Positions 45,547 through 55,600 of a stretch of DNA of 64,000 bases are shown one piece after another. The notes under the pieces were generated by a model. It was not told the DNA's origin and did not search any database. It was given only the letters and a program-made list of their open reading frames with translations. Position 1 is the stretch's first letter; each line of letters starts with the position of its first letter. The DNA lies in contig JANQJB010000093.1 of the NCBI GenBank assembly GCA_028281865.1, positions 91,939 through 155,938 on the forward strand, read 5' to 3'. Source of the stretch: Marinagarivorans sp. GTDB taxonomy: Bacteria; Pseudomonadota; Gammaproteobacteria; Pseudomonadales; Cellvibrionaceae. Both the position numbers and the translations under genes were made by a program.

Positions 45547-46979
45547 AAATCGACACTAAACAAATAAAAGCAGTAGTCACTATTTCCTTAGTAGCACTCT
45601 TATTGACGAGCTGCGCAGTTGGGCCTGATTATCAGGCCCCCGAGTTAGAGCCGGTAAAATTGTTTGATCATGAACAACAACCACAGCACGCAAATAATAA
45701 ACTACAGACAACGATTAATCACGATTGGTGGCAACAATTTAACGATATTCATTTAAACAAACTCATTAATATTGCCGATCAATACAACCCATCAGTTGCT
45801 ATTGCGCGAGCAAATCTTGATAAAGCAATGGCAATTTTTGATGATATTAGTGATGACGATCAATTAAGTGGTTTCGTTACAGGCGTGTACAGCGTTCAAC
45901 GCCAGGTTATTCCCGGTGACCTTTCAGCTGAGCCTGAACGCCCGCGCCTTGAGTCACGAAGATTAGGACTTGATCTCAGTTGGACCGTTGATCTTGTCGG
46001 TAAATTTGCGCGCGCAGAGGAAGCCGCCAAAGCCGATGCTGAAGCCGCTTACTTTGCCTGGCAAGACGCAAAGCTTAGCTTGTTAAATCAAGTCGCCAGC
46101 ACCTATATTCAATATCGCGGCGCTCAAGCTCGATTAGCTGTAGCAGAAAATACCCTTGCGAGTTTGTCACGCACACAGGAGGTCGTTTTAAACCAGGTGG
46201 AAGTTGGTTTTGCATCTGAGCTCGACGCTCTGCGTGTTAAGGGTCAACTGGCATCGGTCAAAGCAAGTCTACCCAGTATCAGGGCCGAAGCAGAAGCTGC
46301 AAGGCAAGTTCTAATGTCTCTCGCAGGTGGTGAAGATAATTTGGCAGGCTTTGATTGGTTAGCCGATGAAATACCTTCGCTGAATAAACCCATAGCCCTC
46401 GCTTCCAGTACGAACTTTTTACAAAATCGCCCCGACGTCCGCGAAGCAGAACGTCAGCTTGCTGCCGCCACAGCGGGTATTGGCGTGGCTAAAGCGGATT
46501 TATATCCATCATTGTCATTGGCAGGTTTTTTAGGCTTTTTATCAAACCGAGGGTCAGTTATTAATAGCGATGTGCAAGCTTGGTCAGTTACCCCCAGCAT
46601 AGGATGGAACGCGTTAGATTTAGATTCAGTGCGCGCTCGCATTAAAATTGCCGATGCAAGTCAAACAGCAAGTCTGGAGCGTTTTGAACTCACACTACTC
46701 GATGCCATTGCCCAAACACGAACCTCATTGTCTAATTACACGCAGCTCCAGCAAAGATTACACGCGTTAGACGAACAGGTCGAAGCCAATCAAGGTGCTT
46801 TATCCCTTGCACAGTATCAATATAAAAACGGTGCTATTAGTCTACTCGATTTGTTAGATATTGAGCGACAGTGGTTATCGTCGCGAGATGAAAAAGTTAT
46901 CGCACATGCGCAAACCACGCGCTCACTCGTCGATATTTATGTTGCCTTAGGTGGAGGAGTATTAACGACTGAGCAATAA
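45537..46979 (+). CDS. Outer-membrane efflux channel lipoprotein (OprM/OprN, NodT family)
   Basis: A 480-aa TolC-type protein with a signal and lipobox ending LLTSC, followed by AVGPDYQAPE, the NodT/OprM signature. Two related halves supply coiled-coil helices and barrel strands; ARANLDKAMAIFDD, NRPDVREAERQLAAATAGIG and LYPSLSLAGFLGF are typical. It completes the pump with the two upstream genes. The start may be the second Met (45543), which has a good GGAGG site. Confidence 0.93.
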   Translation: MVMKIDTKQIKAVVTISLVALLLTSCAVGPDYQAPELEPVKLFDHEQQPQHANNKLQTTINHDWWQQFNDIHLNKLINIADQYNPSVAIARANLDKAMAIFDDISDDDQLSGFVTGVYSVQRQVIPGDLSAEPERPRLESRRLGLDLSWTVDLVGKFARAEEAAKADAEAAYFAWQDAKLSLLNQVASTYIQYRGAQARLAVAENTLASLSRTQEVVLNQVEVGFASELDALRVKGQLASVKASLPSIRAEAEAARQVLMSLAGGEDNLAGFDWLADEIPSLNKPIALASSTNFLQNRPDVREAERQLAAATAGIGVAKADLYPSLSLAGFLGFLSNRGSVINSDVQAWSVTPSIGWNALDLDSVRARIKIADASQTASLERFELTLLDAIAQTRTSLSNYTQLQQRLHALDEQVEANQGALSLAQYQYKNGAISLLDLLDIERQWLSSRDEKVIAHAQTTRSLVDIYVALGGGVLTTEQ

Positions 46980-47006
46980 AAAATATTAACATAAACTGCT
47001 TAAGAG

Positions 47007-47066
47007 GCGCTCGGCAAAATCCACATATAAAAATCATGTGGAGTCTCCTCAACATCAGCCGAGCGC
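47007..47066. terminator. Nested hairpin after the efflux operon
   Basis: GCGCTCGGC (47007-47015) pairs with GCCGAGCGC (47058-47066), and inside it TCCACAT (47020-47026) pairs with ATGTGGA (47036-47042). It follows the outer-membrane channel gene and is downstream of the convergent DUF4407-like gene, so it is likely the shared transcription end. It also marks the left edge of the accessory block. Confidence 0.6.
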
Positions 47067-47189
47067 TTCTTTCTATAAAACACAAATCCCGATCAACCAG
47101 TCTATACCTCTACAACTCCAAACCGCAAAACAATTAGTATAAAAAACATCTAGGTATCAGAAGCTTATAGCTTGTCTATAAAAAGTCGG

Positions 47190-48410
47190 TCAATTTATGC
47201 TGTCATACACAATATCATTTACCCCCTCTTTTGTTTCAGCCTGAAAGCCACTACTACACAAATACTCCTCTCGAGCATCTTCAATTACTTTTTTCGTTTC
47301 ATAACGTACCAAGGCAGTTCTCTTTCTTACTTGCGCTGCTAACAGCTCTAAATAGATGGAAGCCGGCGTAAAAAAGACTTTTACAATAAGAGGAATTAAC
47401 TCGAGTACAATCATAACCGCCTTAATTAGCCAGGAAAACTCAAGCACCGTCGCGCCTTCGTTGGGATCTTGTTTTAACTCCGCTAGCAAACGATAACGAG
47501 CAGCTAAGCCAGTGGGTATCTGCTGCTTAAAATTAGGATGCCGCGAGGCTTCTTCATACGGATCAGAATCGACAATATTTGTATTTAATTGTTCTCTCTG
47601 TTCAAGCAGTTTATCCAGTGCCTCTCCGTAGGAACGATATCTTGTATGCAAAGCCTGTTTTTCCTGCTCAACGATAGCGATTTCCTTATTTTTTGCAGAC
47701 CAATTGTTGTGATAAGTCCAATATCTCTCAAACTTTCCTTTAGGTCTGCCTTCGAGACCTTTGTCCTCAATTTCAAGTAATCGTTCCAGTTCAATTTTGT
47801 CTGCCGATAAAGCATTAATCTTACTCGTCAGTTTGGCATTGGCGCGATAATACTGTTCCATTTTTTGTTCTAGTGTATAAATATCATTCTCTAACAGACT
47901 AAGTGCCTTCTTTTTATCAATTAATCGATTTTGGTAATTATTTACGATATCGGCGTTATGCTTCTCATAATTCAATCTGGCCTTATCATCAATATCATCT
48001 CCAAAGATATACAGCTCAACACTAATGGCATAAGCACTCGCTAGGATTAAAGCAATACTTAAACGAATTGCAAGCAAACCAAACTCTTTAAATTTAATAC
48101 CTTCAGACAAAATACCTTGAGGATTCCAGAGGCTTGCAATCATTTTCACTTCCATCGCAACTACGCTCAGCGATATAAGAGCGCTTACCGCAAAAGCTTG
48201 TTGCTGGGGCAGAAATATCATTAATGTCGCTGCCATCAACGAAAATATAAATACCAACTGCAAAACAAAAATAAAAAACGTATGCACGACGGCAATTTTT
48301 TCTCGATTAGGGCATTGCTTCATCAACGAGTAATCCGTCAAGGTTAGAGCACAGAGAATCGCTAATATTAACCCCGCCACAGAATCAGTCATTCTTTTTA
48401 GAAAAAACAT
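47190..48410 (-). CDS. DUF4407-like membrane protein with coiled coil
   Basis: A 406-aa protein. Four hydrophobic segments lie in the first 135 residues (about 12-28, 40-70, 73-90, 108-130), a long charged coiled coil runs from about 140 to 265, and another membrane segment near 325-350 (WLIKAVMIVLELIPLIVKVFF) is followed by a basic tail. This order is that of DUF4407 membrane proteins, whose function is unknown. It is alone on this strand, between the efflux operon and the coupling-protein genes. Confidence 0.7.
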   Translation of the reverse strand: MFFLKRMTDSVAGLILAILCALTLTDYSLMKQCPNREKIAVVHTFFIFVLQLVFIFSLMAATLMIFLPQQQAFAVSALISLSVVAMEVKMIASLWNPQGILSEGIKFKEFGLLAIRLSIALILASAYAISVELYIFGDDIDDKARLNYEKHNADIVNNYQNRLIDKKKALSLLENDIYTLEQKMEQYYRANAKLTSKINALSADKIELERLLEIEDKGLEGRPKGKFERYWTYHNNWSAKNKEIAIVEQEKQALHTRYRSYGEALDKLLEQREQLNTNIVDSDPYEEASRHPNFKQQIPTGLAARYRLLAELKQDPNEGATVLEFSWLIKAVMIVLELIPLIVKVFFTPASIYLELLAAQVRKRTALVRYETKKVIEDAREEYLCSSGFQAETKEGVNDIVYDSIN

Positions 48411-48584
48411 ACTTATCCCCTTTTTATGAATTTAATCAATAAAGGACGTACTTTTCCTGCCAATTCCATATCGGAACGGTCTTGATTAATTTTTTTTGGA
48501 AAAAGACGGATCTTGTCGCTCTTTAGAGACTATAAGCAGTAGTCATCAATGTGAGATAACTTAAAATAAAAAGCGAGATTCGTT

Positions 48585-48845
48585 ATGGTCGGAATAAAAG
48601 ATATTCTAATTATGAGCTTGGCTGGGCTAGTCACCATTCTATCCGTAGGAAAAGTATACACTTGGACTAAATACTGGGTATCAGGCTTAGTCAGTACAGA
48701 TTATGGCGATTTGTGGGTGCCGGTTGCACTATTCCTTTGGTTTATCATGCTTTTATTGCTGATATTTAGCGGCAGCGCATATGTTCTTAAAAAAGCGGAA
48801 GTCATTCTCAACGGTAGGTTAGCCCGTTTTATTCGCATGAACTAA
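48585..48845 (+). CDS. Small two-helix membrane protein
   Basis: An 86-aa protein with two hydrophobic helices (about 8-22 and 46-68) and a basic C-terminal tail (KKAEVILNGRLARFIRM). It is 13 bases upstream of the coupling ATPase gene, which itself lacks the N-terminal membrane anchor normally found in VirD4/TraG proteins. A split anchor for that ATPase is a reasonable inference; no family was recognised. Confidence 0.65.
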   Translation: MVGIKDILIMSLAGLVTILSVGKVYTWTKYWVSGLVSTDYGDLWVPVALFLWFIMLLLLIFSGSAYVLKKAEVILNGRLARFIRMN

Positions 48846-48858
48846 AAGGAGCTAGGCG

Positions 48859-50556
48859 ATGACTTTAACCGATACTGAGAGTGCGGTTCGCGATGAACTC
48901 TTTTCCGCTCAATCACTACATGGGTCTGCGTGTTTCTCGGAAGTAAATGAAGTAAAGCACGCAGGCTTAGTTAATCAACAAGGTATCTATCACGGATTGT
49001 TTTCACAACGGGGACCTGCTATTCGTTTAGCTCTACCCGAAAACACACTGTTAATGGGAACCGTTGGTGGCGGCAAAAAACAAGATACGCTATTTGAACA
49101 AGCCTTGACTTACCCTCTCCCGCTCTACGTGGCTGACCCCAGCAATAGAGTGGGCCCAGTCGCTATTGCTAATCAAGCAAATTTAGGAAAACGAGGGTTC
49201 GTCTACCAAGATAAACGCTCTCGTCTTGCAGGCCCGCCTTGGTTTTTACCATCGCATAAGGTTAACCCTTTATCGGTGCTGCGGCCTAATCATCCTCAGC
49301 TTGCGCATTATATTGAAGATATTGTGAGGGCAATTATCGAACAAGGAAATGACAATCGATCTCCGCAATACAAAGAAGATATTATCCTGGCCCGTCAGTG
49401 GCTAGAAATACTGATTCATTGGCGTATCCAGTCTCGCAACCAGGTCACTTCCCTACCCGATATCTTTGATTTAATTAATTATATCGCTACTCGCTCAAAG
49501 CGATGGGGTGAGATATTGAAAAACCAATTCAGACGCAGTGGTATTGCTTCTTATCAGCGGCTGGCTAATGAAATGACGCTTATTCACCATCGCCAGCCAG
49601 ATAGGTATCTGCGTATTATCAGCATTATTCAAACCGCTTTTGAGTGCATGAACGAACCCGAAGCTAGAGAGTTATTAGCTGAAAACGGTTTGCGCGTAGA
49701 CCAAATACTCGCGTCAAATATGAGTTTTTTTAATCTTTCGCAACACCGGATGTTGCAACGTGTAATGCCCATAGCATTTATGCTGGGTCGTCAGGACATA
49801 GAAGGTCAAGAACCGCTGCTATTCCTTTTAGATGAGCGAGCAAATTTAGGGCGACTGGAAAGAGATGAAGGAGGATATATTCGATCACAAAAAGAATTTT
49901 TGGTAGTAGAAGAAGTGTGGGAGTGTTTTTCGCAATTAAAAACAGTTCTGGGCGATACCGCGATGAATTTAAAATTAGCGCGATTCCCCATCCAGCAATT
50001 TTATAGTGTTAGTGCCTATACAGCCGCTATTTTATCCAAAAAGCTGGGTTCGACCACCGTTCGTTATAAAGGGTCTCGAACTAAAATGCAGGACGATCAG
50101 TTTAACGCCTCGATAGCCTTAGCTGTCCTTAACGGTCAAGACCCGCTAGAGGAAGTTGTCCGCGCTAATGCACAAAAAGAGACGTGTGATTATCAAGCCC
50201 GCCTGCTGCGCAAGCCGGACGAACTTGAAAATATGTCAAATGATCGGCAAATTATTTTATGCAAAAACCGCTGTAATCCGATATACGCAATGAGAAGCAG
50301 CTATCAGAGTAAATCATATTTGGTGGGACGTTATCTTCCCGACCCGAAGCATGATCAACCGAATCAAATTCGAGTACGAGAAGCGAATAAACCTATCAAA
50401 TATTACCCCATTAAAATTATGACGGTTCCGGAGCAATGGCGAAATTTACCGCAATATGAAAGCGGTTATTATGCAAAGGTAGAGTTACCCCAAGGCTTTA
50501 AACAAAAGCCATTGGGTGCACTTCGTTCGATCGTTAAGAAACTACCCTTTCTGTAA
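48859..50556 (+). CDS. Type IV coupling protein-like ATPase (VirD4/TraG/DotL family), altered Walker A
   Basis: A 565-aa protein with the T4CP layout. The P-loop strand gives MGTVGGGKKQ (about 66-75), a Walker B is present at LLDERANLGRL (Asp-Glu 325-326), and a late motif IQQFYSVSAYTAAILSKKLG follows. The Walker A has Lys where Ser/Thr normally coordinates Mg (GGGKK for GSGKT), so ATP hydrolysis may be impaired. No N-terminal membrane helices are present. T4CPs deliver substrates to type IV secretion channels; the IcmJ-like gene at 51857 supports a DotL-type role. The gene follows the 86-aa membrane protein by 13 bases. Confidence 0.8.
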   Translation: MTLTDTESAVRDELFSAQSLHGSACFSEVNEVKHAGLVNQQGIYHGLFSQRGPAIRLALPENTLLMGTVGGGKKQDTLFEQALTYPLPLYVADPSNRVGPVAIANQANLGKRGFVYQDKRSRLAGPPWFLPSHKVNPLSVLRPNHPQLAHYIEDIVRAIIEQGNDNRSPQYKEDIILARQWLEILIHWRIQSRNQVTSLPDIFDLINYIATRSKRWGEILKNQFRRSGIASYQRLANEMTLIHHRQPDRYLRIISIIQTAFECMNEPEARELLAENGLRVDQILASNMSFFNLSQHRMLQRVMPIAFMLGRQDIEGQEPLLFLLDERANLGRLERDEGGYIRSQKEFLVVEEVWECFSQLKTVLGDTAMNLKLARFPIQQFYSVSAYTAAILSKKLGSTTVRYKGSRTKMQDDQFNASIALAVLNGQDPLEEVVRANAQKETCDYQARLLRKPDELENMSNDRQIILCKNRCNPIYAMRSSYQSKSYLVGRYLPDPKHDQPNQIRVREANKPIKYYPIKIMTVPEQWRNLPQYESGYYAKVELPQGFKQKPLGALRSIVKKLPFL

Positions 50557-50567
50557 CAGCAGTAGGC

Positions 50568-50713
50568 AAAAAATAGTCGATAACGAAGACCTGATGGGAA
50601 TTTTAAGCAAACTATTTTTAACGGCCTAAAAATAGTTTTGACAAGATTAAAAAATCCTTATTTATCAATCAGTTATAGAGAAAATAGTTTTAGCCAGGTG
50701 CTGGTCTATTTTT
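50568..50713. repeat. Cluster of ACTATTTTT/AAAAATAGT repeats upstream of the HTH gene
   Basis: Copies of AAAATAGT or its complement occur at 50568-50577, 50611-50619, 50628-50636, 50681-50688 and, with one mismatch, 50705-50713. Two of these make a perfect 11-bp inverted repeat, AACTATTTTTA (50610-50620) and TAAAAATAGTT (50627-50637), around a 6-base spacer. This looks like an operator array in the 244-base gap before the HTH-like gene. Confidence 0.55.
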
Positions 50714-50730
50714 AGCCTCCCGGTATCTTT

Positions 50731-50790
50731 TTAAGCGTTGTCAGGGAATTCCCCCTGACAAAAAAGCGAAACTTTTTACACAACGCTTAA
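50731..50790 (+). promoter_or_regulatory. Overlapping hairpins covering the ribosome-binding site of the HTH gene
   Basis: TTAAGCGTTGT (50731-50741) is perfectly complementary to ACAACGCTTAA (50780-50790), which leads straight into the AAGGAG site of the ATG at 50801. Inside it, GTCAGGG (50740-50746) pairs with CCCTGAC (50753-50759). The outer stem would mask the start of the ribosome-binding site, and the two stems share two bases, so they could act as alternatives. Regulation is inferred. Confidence 0.45.
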
Positions 50791-50800
50791 GGAGTGACCT

Positions 50801-51541
50801 ATGGCTAGCTTTATTGAGATGGCTACTTACCGAGAGCCGTCAAAAAAAACTGTAAGAAATTGGATTGAGAGTTTGGACAAGGCTACATTAGCATATTTAT
50901 ATAATCGTTTGCATAAACAAAAGAAAGTCATAAAAAGAAACGGCAAGATAGTTAAAATAATTTACTTCGGAGATGTGATAAATATGTTGCAGTATGAATC
51001 TGGCGTTATAAGCTCGGCCTTAACACGTTCAGAATATATCTCACATGAAGCAAGTGATATTGTAATGAGAGCGCTTTTGGGCATTCTCGAGGATAAGCAC
51101 TTGGACAGAGAGCCCGATTATCCGATTTATTTTCAAGAATTCGAGCACTTTTTATTAAATGATGTTGCTGGCAGTCAGCTATTCCATACCAATGAACACG
51201 CTCAACGCTACAAATTTGGTTCCGAATCAGTGAGGGATTCTGATAAGCAAGCGATACGCCATATTAATATTAGCGATGCCGATACACTACGCCAACATGA
51301 GGAAGATCTTGCGCAAAATTTGGGTATTTACAATGATTTACTACTTGAAATAGAAGACCTCAGGAAACTCATTAAAGAACGGAGTATTGACTTGCTCAAA
51401 GTATTCGATTTATCGCTGGAAAATTATTCAGTTAAGGAGATTACTCAAATTATGAAAAGGTCTAAATCAAAAATTTATGCCGACATCAATCAAATCAAAG
51501 GGCTTATCCACGAATACCAAAGTATCGAGCTCTGTGTCTAA
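50801..51541 (+). CDS. HTH-like protein of the coupling-protein locus, unknown function
   Basis: A 246-aa, mostly helical protein. The C-terminal 45 residues (YSVKEITQIMKRSKSKIYAD and onward) look like a helix-turn-helix of the sigma region-4 or resolvase type, preceded by a coiled helix (about 170-205). The N-terminal half has SKKTVRNWIESLDKATLAYL, another helix-rich segment. I do not recognise a family. The repeat array and hairpins immediately upstream suggest it is regulated, perhaps by itself. Confidence 0.65.
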   Translation: MASFIEMATYREPSKKTVRNWIESLDKATLAYLYNRLHKQKKVIKRNGKIVKIIYFGDVINMLQYESGVISSALTRSEYISHEASDIVMRALLGILEDKHLDREPDYPIYFQEFEHFLLNDVAGSQLFHTNEHAQRYKFGSESVRDSDKQAIRHINISDADTLRQHEEDLAQNLGIYNDLLLEIEDLRKLIKERSIDLLKVFDLSLENYSVKEITQIMKRSKSKIYADINQIKGLIHEYQSIELCV

Positions 51542-51592
51542 CGTGGGTGTAGCATTGAGCGAGTTTATTTATCATCATAGAATAGGCGTTTT

Positions 51593-51787
51593 ATGAAAGA
51601 ACAAAAGAAAGTATTTAGCTCTGGCGCACCAGTCGCTTCGGCTAAATACTGTTACTCTCTTGAAGCTGCCTTTAACAAAAATATCACAGTTAAACCGTCG
51701 TCTAAAGAAATGGTTTATAGTGACCAATATTTGGAGAAATGCTTGTCGGATATTCAGTTTTTGATAAATAATAAAAGCCGAAAGTAA
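51593..51787 (+). CDS. Small hypothetical protein
   Basis: A 64-aa protein, basic and without a signal or membrane helix. No known motif was seen. It lies 51 bases after the HTH-like gene and 69 bases before the IcmJ-like gene, on the same strand, so it is probably part of the same transcript. The start has an AGG about eight bases upstream. Confidence 0.55.
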   Translation: MKEQKKVFSSGAPVASAKYCYSLEAAFNKNITVKPSSKEMVYSDQYLEKCLSDIQFLINNKSRK

Positions 51788-51856
51788 TTTAAAGGATTAA
51801 TCAGAGGTTTCTGGAGTATAATAGCCACGAAAGATTATGCACGGAGTCACTAATTT

Positions 51857-52612
51857 GTGAGTTTAGATCCATTTGTTTTTATAAAACCTGATTTTTTTGA
51901 TGCTAAACAATCAGAAGAGCTAAGCCTACAGCTATCAATGCCAAGCATTGGTGATAAGCCTGCTTGGATTCATGGTGATGTTTTACAATTACCAAAAGAA
52001 TTTAAGGCCAAGATCCTGTCTAAACAATTCCATACCTGCCAATTTTGTGGTTTTCATAGCAAAAAATATCAAGAGATTGTATTCCGCCATGGCTATGATT
52101 GGTTACCTGACCACGCCAAGACGGCATGTATCTTCTGTGCACAATGTTTAACGGTTGATAAGATCCCTAAGATGCGCTCTGGCTTGCTCATTTATTTGCC
52201 TGAAATCACCCAGCCAGAATTAAATCATCTCGCCAAGGTAATATATGTTGCGCGTATTTCACAGGGACATTTCGCTGATCAAGCCAAAAGGTTGCTCGAC
52301 CTGTTAATGCAACGCAGGGAAAAAGCTAGGAGCATAATAAGTGACGACCCCAAACAATTAGAACAAGAATTAAAATCCTGTCGCTCGGAAGACATGCAGA
52401 ATGAACTCTATAAACGTATTACCGATATTCGCTTGTTTCCTCTCGACCGGCGAATAGCACAAGAGCAAGATCTAGAGTTTAATCAATTTCCCCAAATTCT
52501 CGCTTATTGGCGCTCCAAAAACGGTCCGTTTGGCAATAAAGGCGCGCAAACATGGAGAACAAATGGCTTTGAGCACTATATTAAACTACTGAGTTCGCGG
52601 CCTAAGCGATAG
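51857..52612 (+). CDS. IcmJ/DotN-like zinc-binding protein
   Basis: A 251-aa protein with two Cys pairs, TCQFCGF (Cys61, Cys64) and ACIFCAQC (Cys91, Cys94, Cys97). These and the following LIYLPEITQPELNHLAKVIY segment (about 115-134) resemble IcmJ/DotN of the Legionella Dot/Icm system. DotN binds the coupling ATPase DotL in the type IVB coupling complex. The C-terminus ends ILAYWRSKNGPFGN. It starts with GTG at 51857, preceded by GGAG. It converges with the ankyrin gene, overlapping it by 11 bases. Confidence 0.72.
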   Translation: MSLDPFVFIKPDFFDAKQSEELSLQLSMPSIGDKPAWIHGDVLQLPKEFKAKILSKQFHTCQFCGFHSKKYQEIVFRHGYDWLPDHAKTACIFCAQCLTVDKIPKMRSGLLIYLPEITQPELNHLAKVIYVARISQGHFADQAKRLLDLLMQRREKARSIISDDPKQLEQELKSCRSEDMQNELYKRITDIRLFPLDRRIAQEQDLEFNQFPQILAYWRSKNGPFGNKGAQTWRTNGFEHYIKLLSSRPKR

Positions 52613-55600
52613 GCACATCGACAATCGTCTTTAAATCAGCTGCAATAGGCTCATCATCTAACATTTCCAGCATACCCGAGGGCTGAATGCTAAAATGAGC
52701 AATAAATAGCGCATTAGAGTATGCAATAGCTGCTTCTGCTAAGTAATGACCTTGTTCATTTCTTCCGTTGTAAGCAACAGATCGAGCCGTCGCTCGAATA
52801 ATCGACTTCTGAGTATCATCCGCAGATGCCAAATTGGGATCTTCAGCGTATTCGAGAGTATAGAAAGCCCCTTCTTCACCGCGAACAAAAAAACAAAAAA
52901 AGCGCATATAGTCGAGAATATTTGACTCATCTAACTTGATAGGTGCTTTGGCATTGACTTCATGAATGGGAGGAGAAGTGCCATTGAGTCGAAATAAACT
53001 CTTAGTCGTACCGTCGATTAAATAATAAATGCATAAGCGAGGGTTTATCCAAAATTGATCTCTAACACGCACCAAAAATATATCTTGATAAAAAGGCAAG
53101 GTCTGATATAAAACCTGTGTGCTTTTTGCTGATACCTTATATTTTCCGTCTACAGGGTTAATTTGATCCAGAAATTTTATCCGATCATCATAGTCGGCCT
53201 TAAACCAAGGGCGTTCTACATCAGTTTCCGGGTCCTTAAAATCATGATGCGAATACAAAGTATGCAAAAAATATGTCGTGTTCGCCTCTTTTTCCGCTTG
53301 TACGGCCCGCGGCAGAGTAACTTTTTTCTTTCGATCCGGTAGCTGACTAACTTTTGATCCGTCTATTTGAGCTTTACTTACTTCGACTGACGCTTTCTCT
53401 TTAGAAGAAGCCAAATTCTTTAGCGGAGACTTATTTGCTTTATCATGATAAGAAGATGACGCTCTTTCATCTTCACCAACAGGTTGAGGTGGGAGTTTGC
53501 TCTCCAACAGGTGCCGGTTTTCTTCAAGCATATCCAACGTTAAGATACTTCCGTCAGATTTTTTAAATTCTTTACTAGCGCCAGCATTTACCAATAAAGT
53601 AACAATATCGCTAAAGCCATTTTTTGATGCGATAAATATGGCAGGCAAACCATCTGGCGAATTAAAATTGATATCTGCATTATGACGAAGTAAATATTGA
53701 CAAACGTCTTGCGCGCCATATTCGGCACAAATTTGCAGAGGACTAAGTATGGGTTCCGAGCTCGGCTGGTTAAGTAAGTCCGGGTCTTTATTTAAAACAA
53801 TACCCGTAACGTCAACGGCGTTAACCAACGCAGAAAAATGCAGCGCATTCCAACCAGCATGGGACGTTTTTTTGATATCGGCACCCTGCCGAATAAGCTC
53901 CTCCGCCAATTTATTTTGCCCCTGCTTGATAGCAAGATGTAATGGCGTAAGGCCATTTTCGTCCGCCGAATCAATGTCAATACCGTGGTCAAGCAAACGA
54001 TGCACAATCGCTATATTCTCGCTTGAATCTGAATGACTAACGCAAGCATGCAAAAGGCTTAAACCTCGTTTATCTGTTTCATGAATATTAAACTTTTCCT
54101 TAATCAAGAAATCTATTGCACTTATATCTCTTCGTTCAGTTGCTGCATACAATAAACTTTGACCTAAGGAATTTTGCTCATGTATATCCGCTCCGTAAGA
54201 TAATAATAAACTGATCATATTTTGTTTATCTGTAAAAGGCTTATCAGCCAACAGCAACTGGCGCAATGGACTATGATTAGCTGAGCTCGGATAATGTATC
54301 GCGTAAGCTCCGTGTTGTAGCAAGATAGTCACTACTTTGTAGCGTGACTCGCTCAGTGCAATCATAAGCGGAGTTTGCCAATCATTGTTGATACAATTAA
54401 CATCCACATGTTGAGATAAAAGGCAGCTAATCAGTTCCTCATTATCTTGCTTAGCCAAAATATGAAGCAGTTGATTCCCATGACTGTCACGATGAGTTAA
54501 AGACACAAAACGATCTTTGCAAAGCAATGAAAAAATAGCCGTATGTTTTAAAGAAGCTGCATGCCAAAACGCCAAGTCTTTTACGTCTTTTTCATAATGG
54601 TTGCGATCAACTTTAGCAATATTTAATACCGCTGCGACTGTATTTTCACACTTGGTATCGATAGCTATTCTTAGCGCCTGATGTTTTTCTTTGTTCTGAG
54701 CAAGGAAGTCGATGTCTGGAATATTAGCGAATGCTTCTATTGTTTCTATTTGTTTTAGTTGTACAGCAAGCAAAAAAGGCGTCACTTTATCGCGATTATT
54801 TTTATTCTTATCAATATTTACGTATTGAACGAGTCGATTAATAACCGCTGAATGGTTTTGCCTAGCGGCAATATGAAGCGGCGTATCGCCATAGCTATTA
54901 GGTGTATTAATATTGAGCCCCTGAGAGATAAGGTAGTCTAAACATGCGACAAACTGACTGCGCTCCGGATGCTCTTCTAATGCTATGCCTTGGCAACATA
55001 GATGTAATAGGTTCCAGCCAATCGAACTAACGGTTTGTAGGTTTTCTCCGAGGCTGTGTAAGTATTGCAATATATCCGGGTAACCCCGTAACGCCGCCAA
55101 TCGCACAGCGTTCCATTCCCCTGGGGTTTCCTCTTTTAGTGCACTCGATATATTTGGATAACATTGTATTAACCGCTTGACATTATCCAGGTGACCACCT
55201 TGCACAGCAAAGAGTAGCGCTGTTGATGTTTCTGCGGAGCGCACACGATACTCCGCTCCTCGATCCAGTAGAAAATTAAGCGCAGCAGGCTGACCATAAT
55301 ATGCAGCAAACATTAATGGTGTGTTACCCTCAACGTTTCGAGCATTTATCCACAAACCTAATTCAACTAACAAATTAAGAATATTAGGGTTTCCCCCCTG
55401 GCCCGCAATAGCCAGTAAACCGGTCTTGTTCGCTGAAAGGTAGTCGACCTTAGCGCCATAGCGTAAAAGACTCTCCACTAACGCCAAACGCCCTGCTTTA
55501 ACAGCAATCGACAGTGGGCTTTCTCCACTTAAATTTATATCGTTAGGATTTACGCCCTGCTCAAGAAACCAATTCATTAATCTAAGATGACCATTAATAA

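Noticed and set aside
53749..54036. 95-codon plus-strand frame inside the ankyrin gene
   Set aside because: Antisense of ankyrin repeats; the repeats on the other strand are clear.
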